From NCBI GenBank assembly GCA_977006965.1, contig OZ345355.1:744001-808000 (forward strand): 64,000 nt of DNA, read 5' to 3'. Position 1 is the first letter of the stretch. The number at the start of each line of letters is the position of its first letter. The DNA is from Phymatolithon calcareum. Taxonomy: Eukaryota; Rhodophyta; Florideophyceae; Hapalidiales. Positions 21,981 to 33,020 of this stretch are shown here, in pieces. Below the pieces are notes generated by a model. It was not told the origin of the DNA and made no database searches. It saw only the letters and a program-made list of their open reading frames with translations. The position numbers were made by a program, and so were the translations under genes.

Positions 21981-22590
21981 AGCAACAACTGAATTTCGTT
22001 CCGCGAACGTCGTGTAGTGATATGCCGCCGTGCTCGCGGTAATCAGTTACGCGAGTATGAATAATGAATCCCCCTAGACATTGAGGTACTAAATGTGTAG
22101 CTCAGATATGCTGCAAAAAAAGAAAGAAAGGGCTTTTTCATGTGATGAGAGCTTGTCTTTTTGACAGCACCTCTTTCACATCGAATATTAGCTTGCCACA
22201 TGGCCCCATTCTTTCTGGAAGCACCTTCTTGTTTACGGATGAGAAGCTTCTAAGTGCCAAATTACCTATAAGAGCTCTGTTCCTCCTAGTCCTGTCGCCA
22301 CACCCCTTCGTGCATTGTACGCTTCCTCATCATTTGTGTGCAGACCCTGGGGCTCAAGTAGCAGAGTAGAATGATGCTACTGGTAAAGACGAGACGCGCA
22401 CTTGCATAACTGAAGGGCTCAAAATTCATATAACGACGGGTTCACTTTGGGGGTAGGAGCGAAGTGTCAAACATACGGGAAAAACCCTGCACAGAAAATA
22501 GCGTCCTCAAACGACCAACTGCGCTTGAAAGTTGTCTCTGGAGATAATTCTATTTCTCTTTATTTGTCGGCCTGCCGGCAGACGTGTCCC
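21974..22590. repeat. duplicated flank R, truncated copy
   Basis: The first ~615 bp of R, homologous to 5326-5945. It ends abruptly at the hAT relic, so the tandem array stops here. Confidence 0.75.
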
Positions 22591-23094
22591 ACCCAAAGCA
22601 TTGGAAAAAATAACTGCTATTGTAATTATTTAAATTATTGTTCTAATAATTTATTCCTGAGTCGCGCATATTTATTGTATTTATTGAGATCGTTTATTTG
22701 GAAGCATTATTCACTAGAGAACGCCCGACTGAGTCTACGTATGCTTGAAGAGTAATGTGACATGTTGGTCATCGATAGCGCATGACGTGTCGGTTGCGGA
22801 CTTCTTATTTTTTCGATCCGGTTATTGAAGAGTTCCCCCAGGATTGTGAAAATCATGGCGGTCAACACAGTATCATACAACGAGAACTGTGGACCAGGCG
22901 AGCACCGTTTAGTAGCAGCCGAGATGCCGCGAGTTGTCGGTAATCGTGTTTCGCGATGAGTTTTTCACGCAGTCGGATCCCAAATCCGCTGTGTGGACTT
23001 GCAAGCGTGGAACGCGACGGAAAGATTCTGGACGGGGTTACAAGAATTTTGTGAGCCACGTGCTACCGAGAAATTGAAGAAGGTTGTCTGACCT

Positions 23095-23373
23095 GTGAGT
23101 TTGACAGTTGATGACAATTCACTATCGCTAGCCGAGCGCGCATTGAAGCGTGGCAAAAGCGTTATTTCCTCTGGTTATAAGTACATGGACTTGCGATTCA
23201 TTGTACCAACGTTGAACATGTGCGAGAGGCTTTTCTCTATCGCTGGTTACGCGCTGGATGACAGAAGAAGAAGCGCTATTCCTGCAAACTTCGAGATCCA
23301 GATGTTGCTTCATGCTAACTCGGGTGCGTGGGGAATCGAAGACGTAAATGCTATTGTGACAGAAAGTAGCTAG
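23095..23373 (+). pseudogene. hAT transposase C-terminal dimerisation domain fragment
   Basis: 92 open codons with the ERLFS-type motif and the following LDDRR and W motifs of the hAT C-terminal dimerisation domain. The start codon is only the first codon of the open stretch. The DDE core is absent, so no transposase activity. Confidence 0.75.
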
Positions 23374-23889
23374 AGGCATCCAATAATTCAGGGAATCACC
23401 AGTTATTTATTCCTCACTGAACTTGAATATAATAATTTACTGCTTCTGCGTTCAACAGCTTGATATTTATTCTCGGTATGATACTGGGAGGTGCGGGAAG
23501 TTTCGAAATATAAGATTAGAAACAAAAATTATTATTTCCAATTTAAACGCTAGTATTTCAGTTTGCAAAATCTACACAAGATATTGGACGTATAAGCGGA
23601 TGATCTTAGTTACAATCAAATCCAAACAGTGGGTCTCATTTCTCTATCACTATCTGCGTTAGATTTGCCACCGCATGGAAACAACTGGCATGCAAACTTA
23701 TATTGTGTCTAAAACGTTGTCCTACTACAGAGAATTGTTTGAATCGGCGATTCACTATGCCCCGTGACCTCGAACATGAAAAAATCCCCCTATCAAATAT
23801 TCTAGAATCCTTTAATTTTCGTTAAATTTAGGCGGATACGGTATTCGTGGAGCACCCTATTATGCTGATAACCGAGGTTATCCTAAAAA

Positions 23890-23919
23890 AGAGGTTCCAT
23901 TTATCGAGGTCTGACTGTA
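23890..23919 (-). repeat. pogo/Tigger-type element end
   Basis: Read on the minus strand this begins TA then CAGTCAGACCTCGATAAATG, the usual form of pogo/Tigger terminal repeats with a TA target. The partner end is not clear; a weak candidate lies near 23757-23775. It fits with the decayed DDE transposase at the left end of the window. Confidence 0.45.
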
Positions 23920-24163
23920 AAAATAAATAAATAATTCCAATGCTTTGGTTCGGGTTATCTTTTCATACAGGATCGGAGAACGGCCGTGATCAAATGGGTA
24001 ATGCAAAGCTGCTCTAGGCGAAGAGGCAGAGCAAGCCAGTTGTGCAAATGCGAATCTGGAGAGTGTGGTTGTTTCCCTGTGTCTGTCCACCACTGCGAGG
24101 TTGTTTGGTTCAGGCAAGGTTACTACTTATACCAATTCGGCAGTGCTTCATTCCGTGTATCCA

Positions 24164-24526
24164 CACTTGCCGATTGCCCAAACTAAGTGTACATTGCGTG
24201 CCCTATGAAGCCTTCGCAATGATACCGTTACATGTTCAAGTCTAGCTGTTAGGCGTAGCCTGATTTAAGCACATCCACTTTTTGCATGAAACGCAGCAGT
24301 AACACTACCCATGCAGTAAGCGCTACGGGAATACAAGAACCTTCTGGGGCGGTCGAGTATTAAGATGGCTCAAAGCGCTGTCCAGTGCTTTAAACTGGAT
24401 GTCATCCAAATAAAGTGCTTGTATCGCTCCCGCCGTCAGCACAATCATTTCCCAGTCTGACTGCACTTAGAGGCGAAGGCTTCATAGGGCACGCAATGTA
24501 CACCTAGTTTGGGTAATCGGCAAGTG
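24164..24526. repeat. inverted repeat, 53-bp arms around 257 bp
   Basis: Arms 24164-24216 and 24474-24526 are reverse complements with two mismatches. The enclosed sequence has no gene. It could be a small foldback or MITE. No target duplication was identified. Confidence 0.6.
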
Positions 24527-25645
24527 TCGTAGGAGTACGTGTTCTGGCAGGTGCAGGATATCCATCCCCGCAAACTGTGTGTCAACGCTTTGGCTCTCGT
24601 AGCTTGTTCTCTTCACGATCTCCTTCTGTACGCGTAATTATTGAAAAGCGAAGTACTCTCAGAGTTGCGCTCGTCTGATCTTTGGCGGCGTTCTCCTGCA
24701 AAAAGCTCGTATTCTGCTGTGGTGTCGTTCTGCATAGTGACCGAACACGATGGAGTATGTAGACACGCAATGCTGCATGAGCGTAAGGAGGGATACTTAC
24801 ACTCTCAGGGATTACATACGGACCAATTGCGATTATTAGAGTAGTGTCAGTTAGTGCTCCCCCTCTTTTTACAGGGTGTGCATTTCTCGCCCCTGCTCTA
24901 TTTAAGGGGCGATCCTAACCGCACCTTAGACTGGGCATCCCATCATCTCATCTTCTCATCGGAGAGAGATCACCCCTTTTCAAGATAAACCCATTCTTTA
25001 TCTTATCACTCCCAGTGATTACAAGTAGAATAGGCCTTCTGCTTGGTCCATGTGTGCTGCCACGGCGTTTGTCCATGGCGTGAGGTGCTTCGCCTACTCC
25101 CATCTACATTGTATTAACAACTTGCTGACAATGACGCATTCAAACCCTGTAGGTGAAGAAAGAGTCCAAATGCGCTGGCCGTCCACATGGACTCGTGGAT
25201 CGCGGAACCACCGCGTTTGCTCCGGGTGGAATCAAATCGTATCTCGAGCACCAGGCAGAGAAGAAAGAGTGCTTTCCTAATTACCTAGCAGAAATAACGC
25301 CCTGTCGTAATCTAAGTAGAAGAAAATTCAGCAATAAGGAACTGCCCTGCGAGCCCCATCGCGGAGAAAGCAGTTTACATATATACATCAACCCCTGTGC
25401 CGTTTTTCAATTGAACTATTTCCATTGTTGGATGTCCTGGGCATAGAATCTCCTTCCTCTGTTGGATTCTGGCGTACTGGAGGGCTGTGACTTAATTTCT
25501 TGCAACGGTTGTTGAAGTTGTCTCCCCCCGATTGAGATACCCGATGATGGCCCTCAAAAGTCTGTATAACCATGGCATGCTGTGGCCCATGGGAACTATT
25601 GCCGCCGCACACCAGCCCCAAGCTACCAGTTGGCTAGAGCTGCCC
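24527..25645. other. gene-poor stretch with promoter-like block
   Basis: A TATA-like CTATTTAAG occurs at 24898, followed by a C/T-rich leader-like region to about 25040. Frames after it (25050-25446) are short and unrecognised. It may be the control region of a degraded retroelement. No gene supported. Confidence 0.3.
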
Positions 25646-25647
25646 CG

Positions 25648-26303
25648 TTACTCCAAGGTGAGGCTTTGGGAGCTCTCAAAATAAAATCATCAAATATCCC
25701 CAAGCTAGCAGGCATCCTTTACATAGGAGAAAGAACAGCACGTTTAAGGTGCCTAAGGTTGACATTCAACCAAGCACCCCTTTGGAGAAAATCAGTATTG
25801 GGTGCCTACTTTTTTTTGCAACTGTCTTGTTGCTCATTAGCATTCCTAATACTGTCAGGGAGCAGCTTTTCGTAACTTGTTCATTCTAGTATATCGCCTG
25901 GTCCCTAATACAGGGACTAGTCGTTCTCCATATTGTCAATTATGGTGACACTGCAGAGTAGTATGGAGTCTAATGCCTTTTCCGTTCCTAACATTGGGTG
26001 CCTACTGTGGGATTACCGCGGTGTTCGAACTAGTCGCCTTACAACGTACTCTAGCGTCGTCGAAGATGAGTACAGAGATTGAGTTTGAGTGCAAGAGATT
26101 CACAGGAGCTCTTGTTGGGAGAGAATTACGAATCAAGTAGCCAGAGGACTTTAGCTTAGAGAATATCGCAAGGGCTGCTCCGTTACTCCAAGGCGAGGCT
26201 TTGGGAGCTCTCAAAATAGAATCATCAAATATCCCCACACCAGCCCCTTTTACTTCTATGTGAGGTGTTGGGAGCTCTTAAATAAATCTTTACATATTCC
26301 CAC
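25648..26303. repeat. three copies of a ~60-bp dispersed repeat
   Basis: Copies at about 25648-25704, 26175-26237 and 26242-26303 share a core like GGGAGCTCTCAAAATAAA ending ATATCCCCA. The first two differ at only about three positions over 57 bp. Diverged copies occur at about 40404-40462 and 50330-50376. Reverse-complemented, the unit begins TGGG-ATAT, as a retroelement end might. Two copies of a 14-mer, ATTGGGTGCCTACT, lie at 25798 and 25993. Confidence 0.6.
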
Positions 26304-27200
26304 ATCGGACGATTCTTGAGAAAATGCGATAGGCCAAGTGTCATTCGGTCCGACCGGGTTGTCCCTAACATTCCCGGCACAACCGTCGCGTCGCAAGGAG
26401 CTAGTTTCAAGTTCTCCCCCCCCCGGTCGGGCTTCTGTTTATGACCCCTCCTGAAGTTTTGTCAACGAGCCAAGACGGCTCTTCGCTGCCGAGGTTTGCT
26501 GCCGACTTGGCAATCTTCACTAGGAATAGAAGATGGAGATGAGTCAAGAAATTGTGATTAGAACATAATTGTTATACAGGGAAGTTACCGGGACCCAAAC
26601 TGGTATGGCGTCAGTGTTTGCTGGCGTTGAGGGATTGTACAATAAAAGAATGCAATTTCCCCCACGTATTTTCTTATCAATGCCTCCAAGGATTCAGCGG
26701 CGGTAATAGGGATTTCTTTTTTTAGACTGCGGAATAGTGTGGCAGCCACCCGAAGAAACTCCTCGCTACTCGGCATACTCAGGTAATAATTCTCAGCAAA
26801 TAATTCGTACAGCAGATGCGTCTATATCTTTGAAAAAAATCTGAACTATTGCAATAGAGTAGATTAAGAAAACTAAGCATGCTTACTTTTCTTCTTCGCC
26901 CATGGATAGACGGATCTGACTTGGAAGCCGAAGGTCAAATCTATTTTGCAGTTCTTCCAGCTGCCAGATTGCTCCTTGTGCCATCACGCAACAGGTAAAC
27001 GGCCTCCTCGTTCTCTCATTCTTATTGCTGTTGTGGAGCCCACTAGCTCGCTTAACACTCGCAGTTGTGCCTCATTTGAAGTACTGTAGTCTATTATAAA
27101 GGTGGCTGCCAACCCAACTAGAGATTAAATGGCACCTTGGTTTCTACTCATGTTTCCTATCTTTCATTCCTTGAGCTAACTGTATGTGGTTCAGGATTAT
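26304..27200. other. gene-free stretch
   Basis: No convincing coding region or RNA on either strand. A run of C occurs at about 26417-26424. Confidence 0.45.
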
Positions 27201-27201
27201 G

Positions 27202-28250
27202 TTAATCGCACGGGCTACTCTTCTTTCTTCGTCGCTTGTCCACGCCCGCTTTAGCATTATATTCTTCATCGTGGATGTACACCATTTCCCCACGCGTCCG
27301 AGCTTTTCTTCCACTTGCGATGGATCCGTGCCTCATGTCAGCACAGTATGCACGATGAATCATCTCCAACATTCGAACAGTATTATCATGTAAATCTTTG
27401 TCCATTAACCCCAATAACACAGTGGGCACAGTGCGGCGATGATGGAAGAGCTTTAGTGTCGCGCCTTCGCCGCACGACCTGCGTATCCCCGAGACGCCCG
27501 ACACGTAACCAAATCATGGCATATGCGGCGTCTCGGAGCGCAAAACTTGCATCCACTCCGCGCCAGCCCAGACACCCGATTTTGCGGCAGTCTCACGATC
27601 CGGAGGAAACCCGTGAGTGAAACTTTTCGCCTTGTGCGCCAAAATACTGTCGCGCTCCAGCAAGAACGTACGAAGCCGAGTTACCCACAGCAACTGTTTG
27701 CCTAGCAGGGATATGCTGCAAAGTATGCATGGGCACAACGGAAAAGATCGTTGGACAAGACTCTCGGCACGGGAAATTATGACTGCGCGGTGCGTGCGAT
27801 CCCGATTCATGCGCCCGGGATACGACCCGTAGATGCTCGGTGAATCGGAAGCGAGTGAATGCCCAACGGCGATCGTGCCCGCCATCATGATTCCCATGAA
27901 ATCTCGTGCCGTGTGCCGCGGCTCGGGCTTGTAGCGGGAGGGTTTGCTGTCCAACTCCCCCCTACGTGCCCGATCCAACGCTCGTCAGATGGTCGTCGCG
28001 CGTTGTGAAATCACGTGACATTTGGCTGCGGATCACTGCGATTCTGATCCGATCGGTACGCTTCGCAGTGGCAGCACGTAATTTACGAGCTGCCAACGCG
28101 GCGCTTACGTCGGTGCTTCCGAGCGGAGCGGGGGATATGCTTGGAGGCAGCCGCGAATCCATGGATTTGGATACTGCCGTGGCGGTCGACAGTTTATTGG
28201 GCATGATGTATCATGATGACGCGTTAGAGAGCGTTAATTGGCGGTTTTGA
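27202..28250 (-). pseudogene. unrecognised GC-rich coding-like region
   Basis: The minus strand holds several long overlapping frames. 27978-27514 encodes 154 residues. 27504-27202 encodes 100 residues including ADMRHGSIASGRKARTRGEM then a Lys/Arg-rich end, which reads like real protein. A third frame over 27700-27500 (VGNSASYVLAGARQYFGAQG) also looks protein-like, so at least one frameshift is likely. A plus-strand frame at 27906-28250 competes. No family recognised. Confidence 0.3.
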
Positions 28251-28336
28251 GGGTTTTGGAGGTAAATAGGATTATAAAGTGTAGTTATTTTTGCAGCTCT
28301 TCTCGTTTACGAAGAGGAAGAAATTATAGTTCTTTT

Positions 28337-28374
28337 AAAAGCTACCACGCATCTATGATGCTCGGGTAGCTTTT
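28337..28374. repeat. imperfect hairpin
   Basis: AAAAGCTACC...GGTAGCTTTT arms with a small mismatch and a 3-nt loop. Possible small structured RNA or termination-like hairpin; no gene directly upstream. Confidence 0.5.
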
Positions 28375-28740
28375 GGAGTGCCAGATAAAGTTGGCAGAGT
28401 GCCGTCCAACAAAGAGTTTTGTATTGGGATTTCGACACGTTGCGGTGGTCTACAACCCCCGCCTCTGATGCGGGGAGGGAGCCTCGGCCCAGGGGAAAAA
28501 TATTGAACTGTCCGTTTCGTTGCGAAAGAGGGAGTTCAAGTGGAATGTAGTACTTGAGCTTCTGCTGCTAAAGCTGAGTCGTTATGAACCTGGAACAGGG
28601 CCAGGAGTTGCTCACGTGATCAGGTCCTTCAGTTGCGAATTTGCATTTTGAAAGGCAATTAATAGCTTTCTGACAGCTCAATTTCGAGAGGGCAAAAGCC
28701 CTGACATGTCCGTCTTCTCCGCCTCGGTATTGTCTCAGAT

Positions 28741-28761
28741 GCAGTCAGTCAGTCAGTCAGC
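28741..28761. repeat. CAGT microsatellite
   Basis: Five tandem CAGT units within an otherwise gene-free stretch (28251-29305). Confidence 0.85.
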
Positions 28762-29308
28762 TCAGAACTGATTGTTCGTCGATTGTCCCAGCCTTTCACC
28801 CCGGCCATAGCGAAGATACGCCCCTGCACTACTTACTGTGCCATCCTTTGTGCAAAGCGTGGTATATCTAACCCTAGCCCGTTCTCATCGTATTGCCTCT
28901 CAACGGTAATTCATCAGGAGAATAGGTCGCGAACCAGCAGAAGATCTGTGGAAGGAGACCCCATAAAAATATACTCAAATTTTGAATGAATGACATTTTT
29001 CTCAATGGCAACTTCAGGCGCAATCTTTTGAAGGTTGACGTTTTGTGATATAAAAGAGACGAGACCAGAGCTGTCTTTATAGAAGATATAAAGTTATGGG
29101 GTAGGGCGTATGGGTGGCCCTCAACTATATGCACTTCAAAGAAGCTACAGTATCAGCTCAACTCGAATACGCTATGCTCCATATGATACGGTAGCATCTA
29201 GAAGAGAAAAATCTTCATATTTTCAAGACAAAAAATTTCCTTTTGGCACTGTGTGCACATACTGTATGTATTCACGACACGTGATTGGCCAAGACTATTG
29301 CTGAGGGA

Positions 29309-29348
29309 GCTCCTTGATCATCGATCATGCTGATGATCGAAAAGGAGC
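29309..29348. repeat. hairpin upstream of F-box gene
   Basis: GCTCCTT-GATCATC pairs with GATGATC-GAA-AAGGAGC, a 14-bp stem with a small bulge and 9-nt loop, about 200 bp before the F-box ATG. It could be a regulatory or cruciform site. Confidence 0.5.
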
Positions 29349-29545
29349 AATTGGACGACACGAAATCTTTTGCTAAGATTCGCGGAAGCTCCTGATCACT
29401 TCATATCTAACACTCACAACACGCTTCTTCTCGCTCGCCCGTTGCACCCCGAAAGCGGCATCTATCTCCACTCTCCCCACCTCCTCTGCCTTAAATCCCC
29501 AACCTCCACCCTCACCCCTCACCCCCACCACATCCATCACCCAAA

Positions 29546-31081
29546 ATGTCAATCCTGACCGAATCCCCCATCCCCGCCCTCTCCCTCCTCGCCTCCCTCT
29601 CCCTTTCCCCCACCACCTTCCCCCGTCCCTCCCTCCTCCAAACGCTCCCCCCAGAAGCGCTCGACCGCATAATCCGCCACCTCTCCTCCACCCCTCGCAG
29701 CCCCTTCTGGACCGTGAACGTCCCGCCCCGTACCATCCGCACCCTCTTCCACACCCTCCCCCTCTCCCCCCTCGCCTCCACGCACTTCTCCGCCCTGACC
29801 ACGACCTCCGGCCCGTGGCCCACTCACACCCCGCCCGCCACGCACGGCGTCCTCCTCTCCGTCTCCAACGCGTCCGAGTCCTCCCTCCTCTCCTCGCTCC
29901 TCCACGTCGCCGGCGCCTTCCTGACCTCCCTGCACGTGACGCACGCGGCGCGCCACCACATCTGGGCGCTATCCGCCGCCGCGCACTGCCCGTCGCTCAC
30001 ATCCCTATCCGTGGCGCTCGGGCCCGAGCTGGACGGCGCGCTATGCACACTGCTCTCCATTCGCGGCGGCCGCTTGCGCAAGCTCTCCCTCTCGGGCGGC
30101 CCGCTCTCGCTGCAGGTTGAGGGCGCGTTGCGAAAGTGCACAAGACTTTCCGAGCTCGCGCTCAAGCTGAACGGCGAGGTCGGCGCGGTGCTGCGTGATG
30201 TGGGCGGAAGGCTGGGCACGCTCGCGCTGCACGTGAAGGGGACGCTCTGCGCGGACACGCTGTGCCAGGTCGATAAGGCTTGCGTCGCGCTCGCGGAGAT
30301 CGAGCTGCGGTTCGACGCGGTGTCGCCGCCGGCGGCGCGCGCGCTGGTGAGGGTGGCGGCGAGACGACGCGGACAGATGCGCAGGGTGGCGCTCAGGGGT
30401 CCGTCGGTGGAGGCGGAGACGCTTGCGGCTATTGCGCGCGTGTGCGCGAACGTGGAGTTCGAGGTGGACGCCGTGGGCGCCGCGGCGCGGGAGACGCTCA
30501 CGGCTGTTTGTGGACGTGTGCGCGCGCTGCGGCTGATCGATGTGCCGCGCCTCGGGGAGAGAAGTTGGAACATGGCGGGTGTGCGACGGGTGGAGATTGT
30601 GCGGCCGGCCGCGGACGTTGCGGAATTGCTGAACGCGATCGGCGCCGGTGGGTTTGCGGAGTTGCGGGAGGCGAGTGTGCGTGTGTGGGCGGCAGGGGAG
30701 CATGGTGTTGAGGAGGCGTGTGGCGTGTTGAGGGTGCTGCGGAGGGCGGAGGGATTGGAGAGACTGTTTTTTGCCGCGCCGTGGATGCCAGAAGGGGCGT
30801 TTGCGGGGGTGGGGAGATGGGGGGCGTTGGTTGATGTGACGATTAGCTTTTCGGGGTTGATTGCAGCGCAGAGGAGGAAGAGGGATCTTGATGGGCGTAC
30901 GGAGAGGGTGCTTGGGAGTGTTGTGACGGGGTTTGGAGGGTGTGAGAGGATTGGGAGATTGATTGTTAGGGATATTGCTAGTGCGACGAGGACGAGGTTT
31001 GAGGGGGTTACGAAGGCGTGTCGGTCGTTGCGGTATCGGGATGTTAGTGTGCTTGTTTGTGGGGTGCAGTATCTTCTGTGA
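29546..31081 (+). CDS. F-box/LRR-like protein
   Basis: A 511-aa intronless protein. Residues about 30-50 (LLQTLPPEALDRIIRHLSST) match the start of an F-box, the Skp1-binding motif of SCF ubiquitin ligases. From about 110 to 490 there are irregular repeats of the kind LRKLSLSGG, LSELALKL, LGTLALHV, VRALRLIDVP, resembling AMN1-type leucine-rich repeats that bind substrates. No transmembrane segment or signal peptide. ATG at 29546 follows a C/T-rich leader. The sense strand is strikingly C-rich up to about 30000 and G-rich after about 30500. The F-box is divergent and the target is unknown. If right, this is one of three ubiquitin-linked genes in the window, with the RING and E2 genes. Confidence 0.65.
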   Translation: MSILTESPIPALSLLASLSLSPTTFPRPSLLQTLPPEALDRIIRHLSSTPRSPFWTVNVPPRTIRTLFHTLPLSPLASTHFSALTTTSGPWPTHTPPATHGVLLSVSNASESSLLSSLLHVAGAFLTSLHVTHAARHHIWALSAAAHCPSLTSLSVALGPELDGALCTLLSIRGGRLRKLSLSGGPLSLQVEGALRKCTRLSELALKLNGEVGAVLRDVGGRLGTLALHVKGTLCADTLCQVDKACVALAEIELRFDAVSPPAARALVRVAARRRGQMRRVALRGPSVEAETLAAIARVCANVEFEVDAVGAAARETLTAVCGRVRALRLIDVPRLGERSWNMAGVRRVEIVRPAADVAELLNAIGAGGFAELREASVRVWAAGEHGVEEACGVLRVLRRAEGLERLFFAAPWMPEGAFAGVGRWGALVDVTISFSGLIAAQRRKRDLDGRTERVLGSVVTGFGGCERIGRLIVRDIASATRTRFEGVTKACRSLRYRDVSVLVCGVQYLL

Positions 31082-32904
31082 AGGTGATGGTGGGCGAGGT
31101 TGATACAAGCATGTTTTGTGCAGGATTTAGCATGTTTGTTGATGCAAGTGCAGAACGGATACATACATACCGCGATTGCGATTCTGGAAGTTGCGCTAAC
31201 TTACTCTGGCAAAATTGGTTTCTTTTGTCGACGCGCGATTATGGAGCTTCAATGTGAGCGTGCGTGCTCGTTCCTGAACAGCTACTTGAACTCCATGAGC
31301 AAACTTGCGCGCACTTGGGCATACTTGAGTATCAGCAATTGGAGCATCGTGCAGCAGCTGCACTATGGAATTTTCGAGACAACAGTAGAGCTCCAAACAC
31401 TCACTCCGTAACGGAAAACCCAACAGTAAAGAGTGGCATTCAACATGCCGACGAATTGCATCTCACGACAGCCCCCAACAAGAGCAACGAAGGCCTCGGC
31501 CAGTTTCGAACGTCGTGAAGGCACAGTCCTGATGACTTGTTCGTGAACGAGAAAGAAGACAAAGGGTCCATTAACGTGACGGCACTTCCATCGTTTACAA
31601 GGTTCAGTCCATCATTGCCATACTTTGCCCATCCATGGTGTCGGCAGGTGTCAGTCCAGACGGTCGAGGAGAATAATCGTTCCAAATAGCATCGACTGAA
31701 GGCAGGATAGCGGCGAGTAAGATGATTCAGCGGCGCGTTCAAATTTCGCATTCTAGAAAAGTCCATGATGCGCTGAGGAGGTTGTCAGTGGCGGAGATGG
31801 AAAAAGACGCACGCACGGGTGCTCAAGAATATGTTCTAGCAATGTTAAAACAGTAGCTAGTACGGACGATATGTTGAGAAAGAGCGTATAAATGACCAAG
31901 AGAAAACATAATTACATTGTCTTCACTCGGTTTCCGCATCGATTCGTTCTTCGGTTTGCAGAGAGTTTCGCAATCCGGACGTGGCACCCTCAATGGCGGG
32001 CAAGGGAGGGAAGGAAAATCGAGGAAATTCTTCGTATCATATAGCACTCTTCGTCGAACGGTAAGGAAACGAGAATGATGAGTATTTCAACATGCTTGCG
32101 GACATTGCACCAGGAACTCAAAAACAATTCGGGTCGCCGAGCCTTTCGACTGCCTCACATTTTCCAAGCAGCACCATTTTCGAAACCGATCCTCGATAAT
32201 TCAGACGGATATCGTACTTCTGCTTGGCCGTATTGCTCGAGAGCTGCGGAGATTGTCGCCCAAGCCCGCTGTTGGTGAACGGACAGCGGAGATCATCTTG
32301 ACTTGGTCGGAAGAACGCCTTGCTGGTGTTTTGGATATATTTCAAAAAGAAGCCAATGAATTCACACCTATTGTCTATCATGAAAAATCTTTGGGTGAAT
32401 AGCTTCAAAATAATTGAAGTGTCATCCTCAATTACCACGTATGACAGCAGCACGGTAGCCCTGCTTACAGATCCCAAGTTTCTTGTTCCGCTGCTGCATG
32501 TGAGCAGCTCGTAAATCCTCCCGCACCCGCTGTGACAACGACTGCGTAGTGCATGGTGATCGGGACATGTAAGGGAGCGAGCTGATGCCATGTAACGGAA
32601 AGACGTAATCAAAATAATCGCAAGGTCTTGCCGGGGTACCATGATGAGAAAAAGGCTCCAAGTTGACGTTTCATTACTGCGTATATCGACTACGGGCTGG
32701 ATGCACACGTGTGCAATCTTAATTCATGGTCGGCGCGTGTTCCGAGCGCGTTCGTCAGTTGGTTTGACTGGGACGTCGAAGCGAAATATCGGTCGAATGT
32801 GAGCGCGTGCTCAGTGCTTACAAAATGTTGCGGCGGCTGCTCATCCCCTGGTGCGGTCGGCGCTTCTCGCGCGACCGCTGCCGCACCCTTGAAGGATGCC
32901 GAGT
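31082..32904. other. gene-poor stretch with unrecognised open frames
   Basis: A minus-strand frame at 31766-31440 (108 codons, WTDTCRHHGWAKYGNDGLNL) and a plus-strand ATG-less frame at about 32080-32400 (LLLGRIARELRRLS then SEERLAGVLDIFQKEANEF) look coding-like and may be remnants of genes. A 196-codon minus frame (32708-32118) overlaps the latter and is probably its shadow. No family recognised. Confidence 0.3.
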
Positions 32905-33001
32905 CAGTTCTTCGCGTGTGGTGGGTGTGGAGTCTATTTAAGCTCGGACCATCACGGTCCGAGCTTAAATAGACTCCACACCCACCACACGCGAAGAACT
33001 G
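32905..33001. repeat. perfect hairpin with 46-bp arms
   Basis: 32905-32950 and 32956-33001 are exact reverse complements around the 5-nt loop ATCAC. A second, 9-bp perfect hairpin (33002-33020, one-base centre) follows at once. Such a transcript would fold into a long uniform duplex. Confidence 0.95.
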
Positions 33002-33020
33002 CCCGTCCATGATGGACGGG
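33002..33020. repeat. short perfect palindrome abutting the 46-bp hairpin
   Basis: Arms 33002-33010 and 33012-33020 pair perfectly around one central G. Confidence 0.85.

Larger units (their letters stand above)
22593..23948 (+). mobile_element. internally deleted hAT relic
   Basis: Candidate terminal repeats CCAAAGCATTGGAA at 22593-22606 and inverted at 23935-23948 bracket two hAT-type protein pieces. 22955-23077 encodes a BED-finger-like segment (CKRGTRRK then GRGYKNFVSHV). 23095-23373 encodes the C-terminal dimerisation domain (PTLNMCERLFSIAGYALDDR, then an NFEIQMLLHAN block). The catalytic middle is missing. No matching target duplication was found, so the limits are tentative. A separate pogo-type terminus lies inside the right end. 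Confidence 0.6.

Noticed and set aside
28741-28761. CRISPR-like short repeats
   Set aside because: Simple CAGT microsatellite without spacers; the genome is eukaryotic.
29824-31164. 446- and 355-codon minus-strand frames opposite the F-box gene
   Set aside because: They exist because the GC-rich gene leaves few stops on the other strand. Composition is Ser/Thr/Arg/Pro-rich with no domain, while the plus frame has an F-box.
32118-32708. 196-codon minus-strand frame
   Set aside because: The composition is unconvincing. The plus strand has a more protein-like frame over the same bases, and neither matches a known family.
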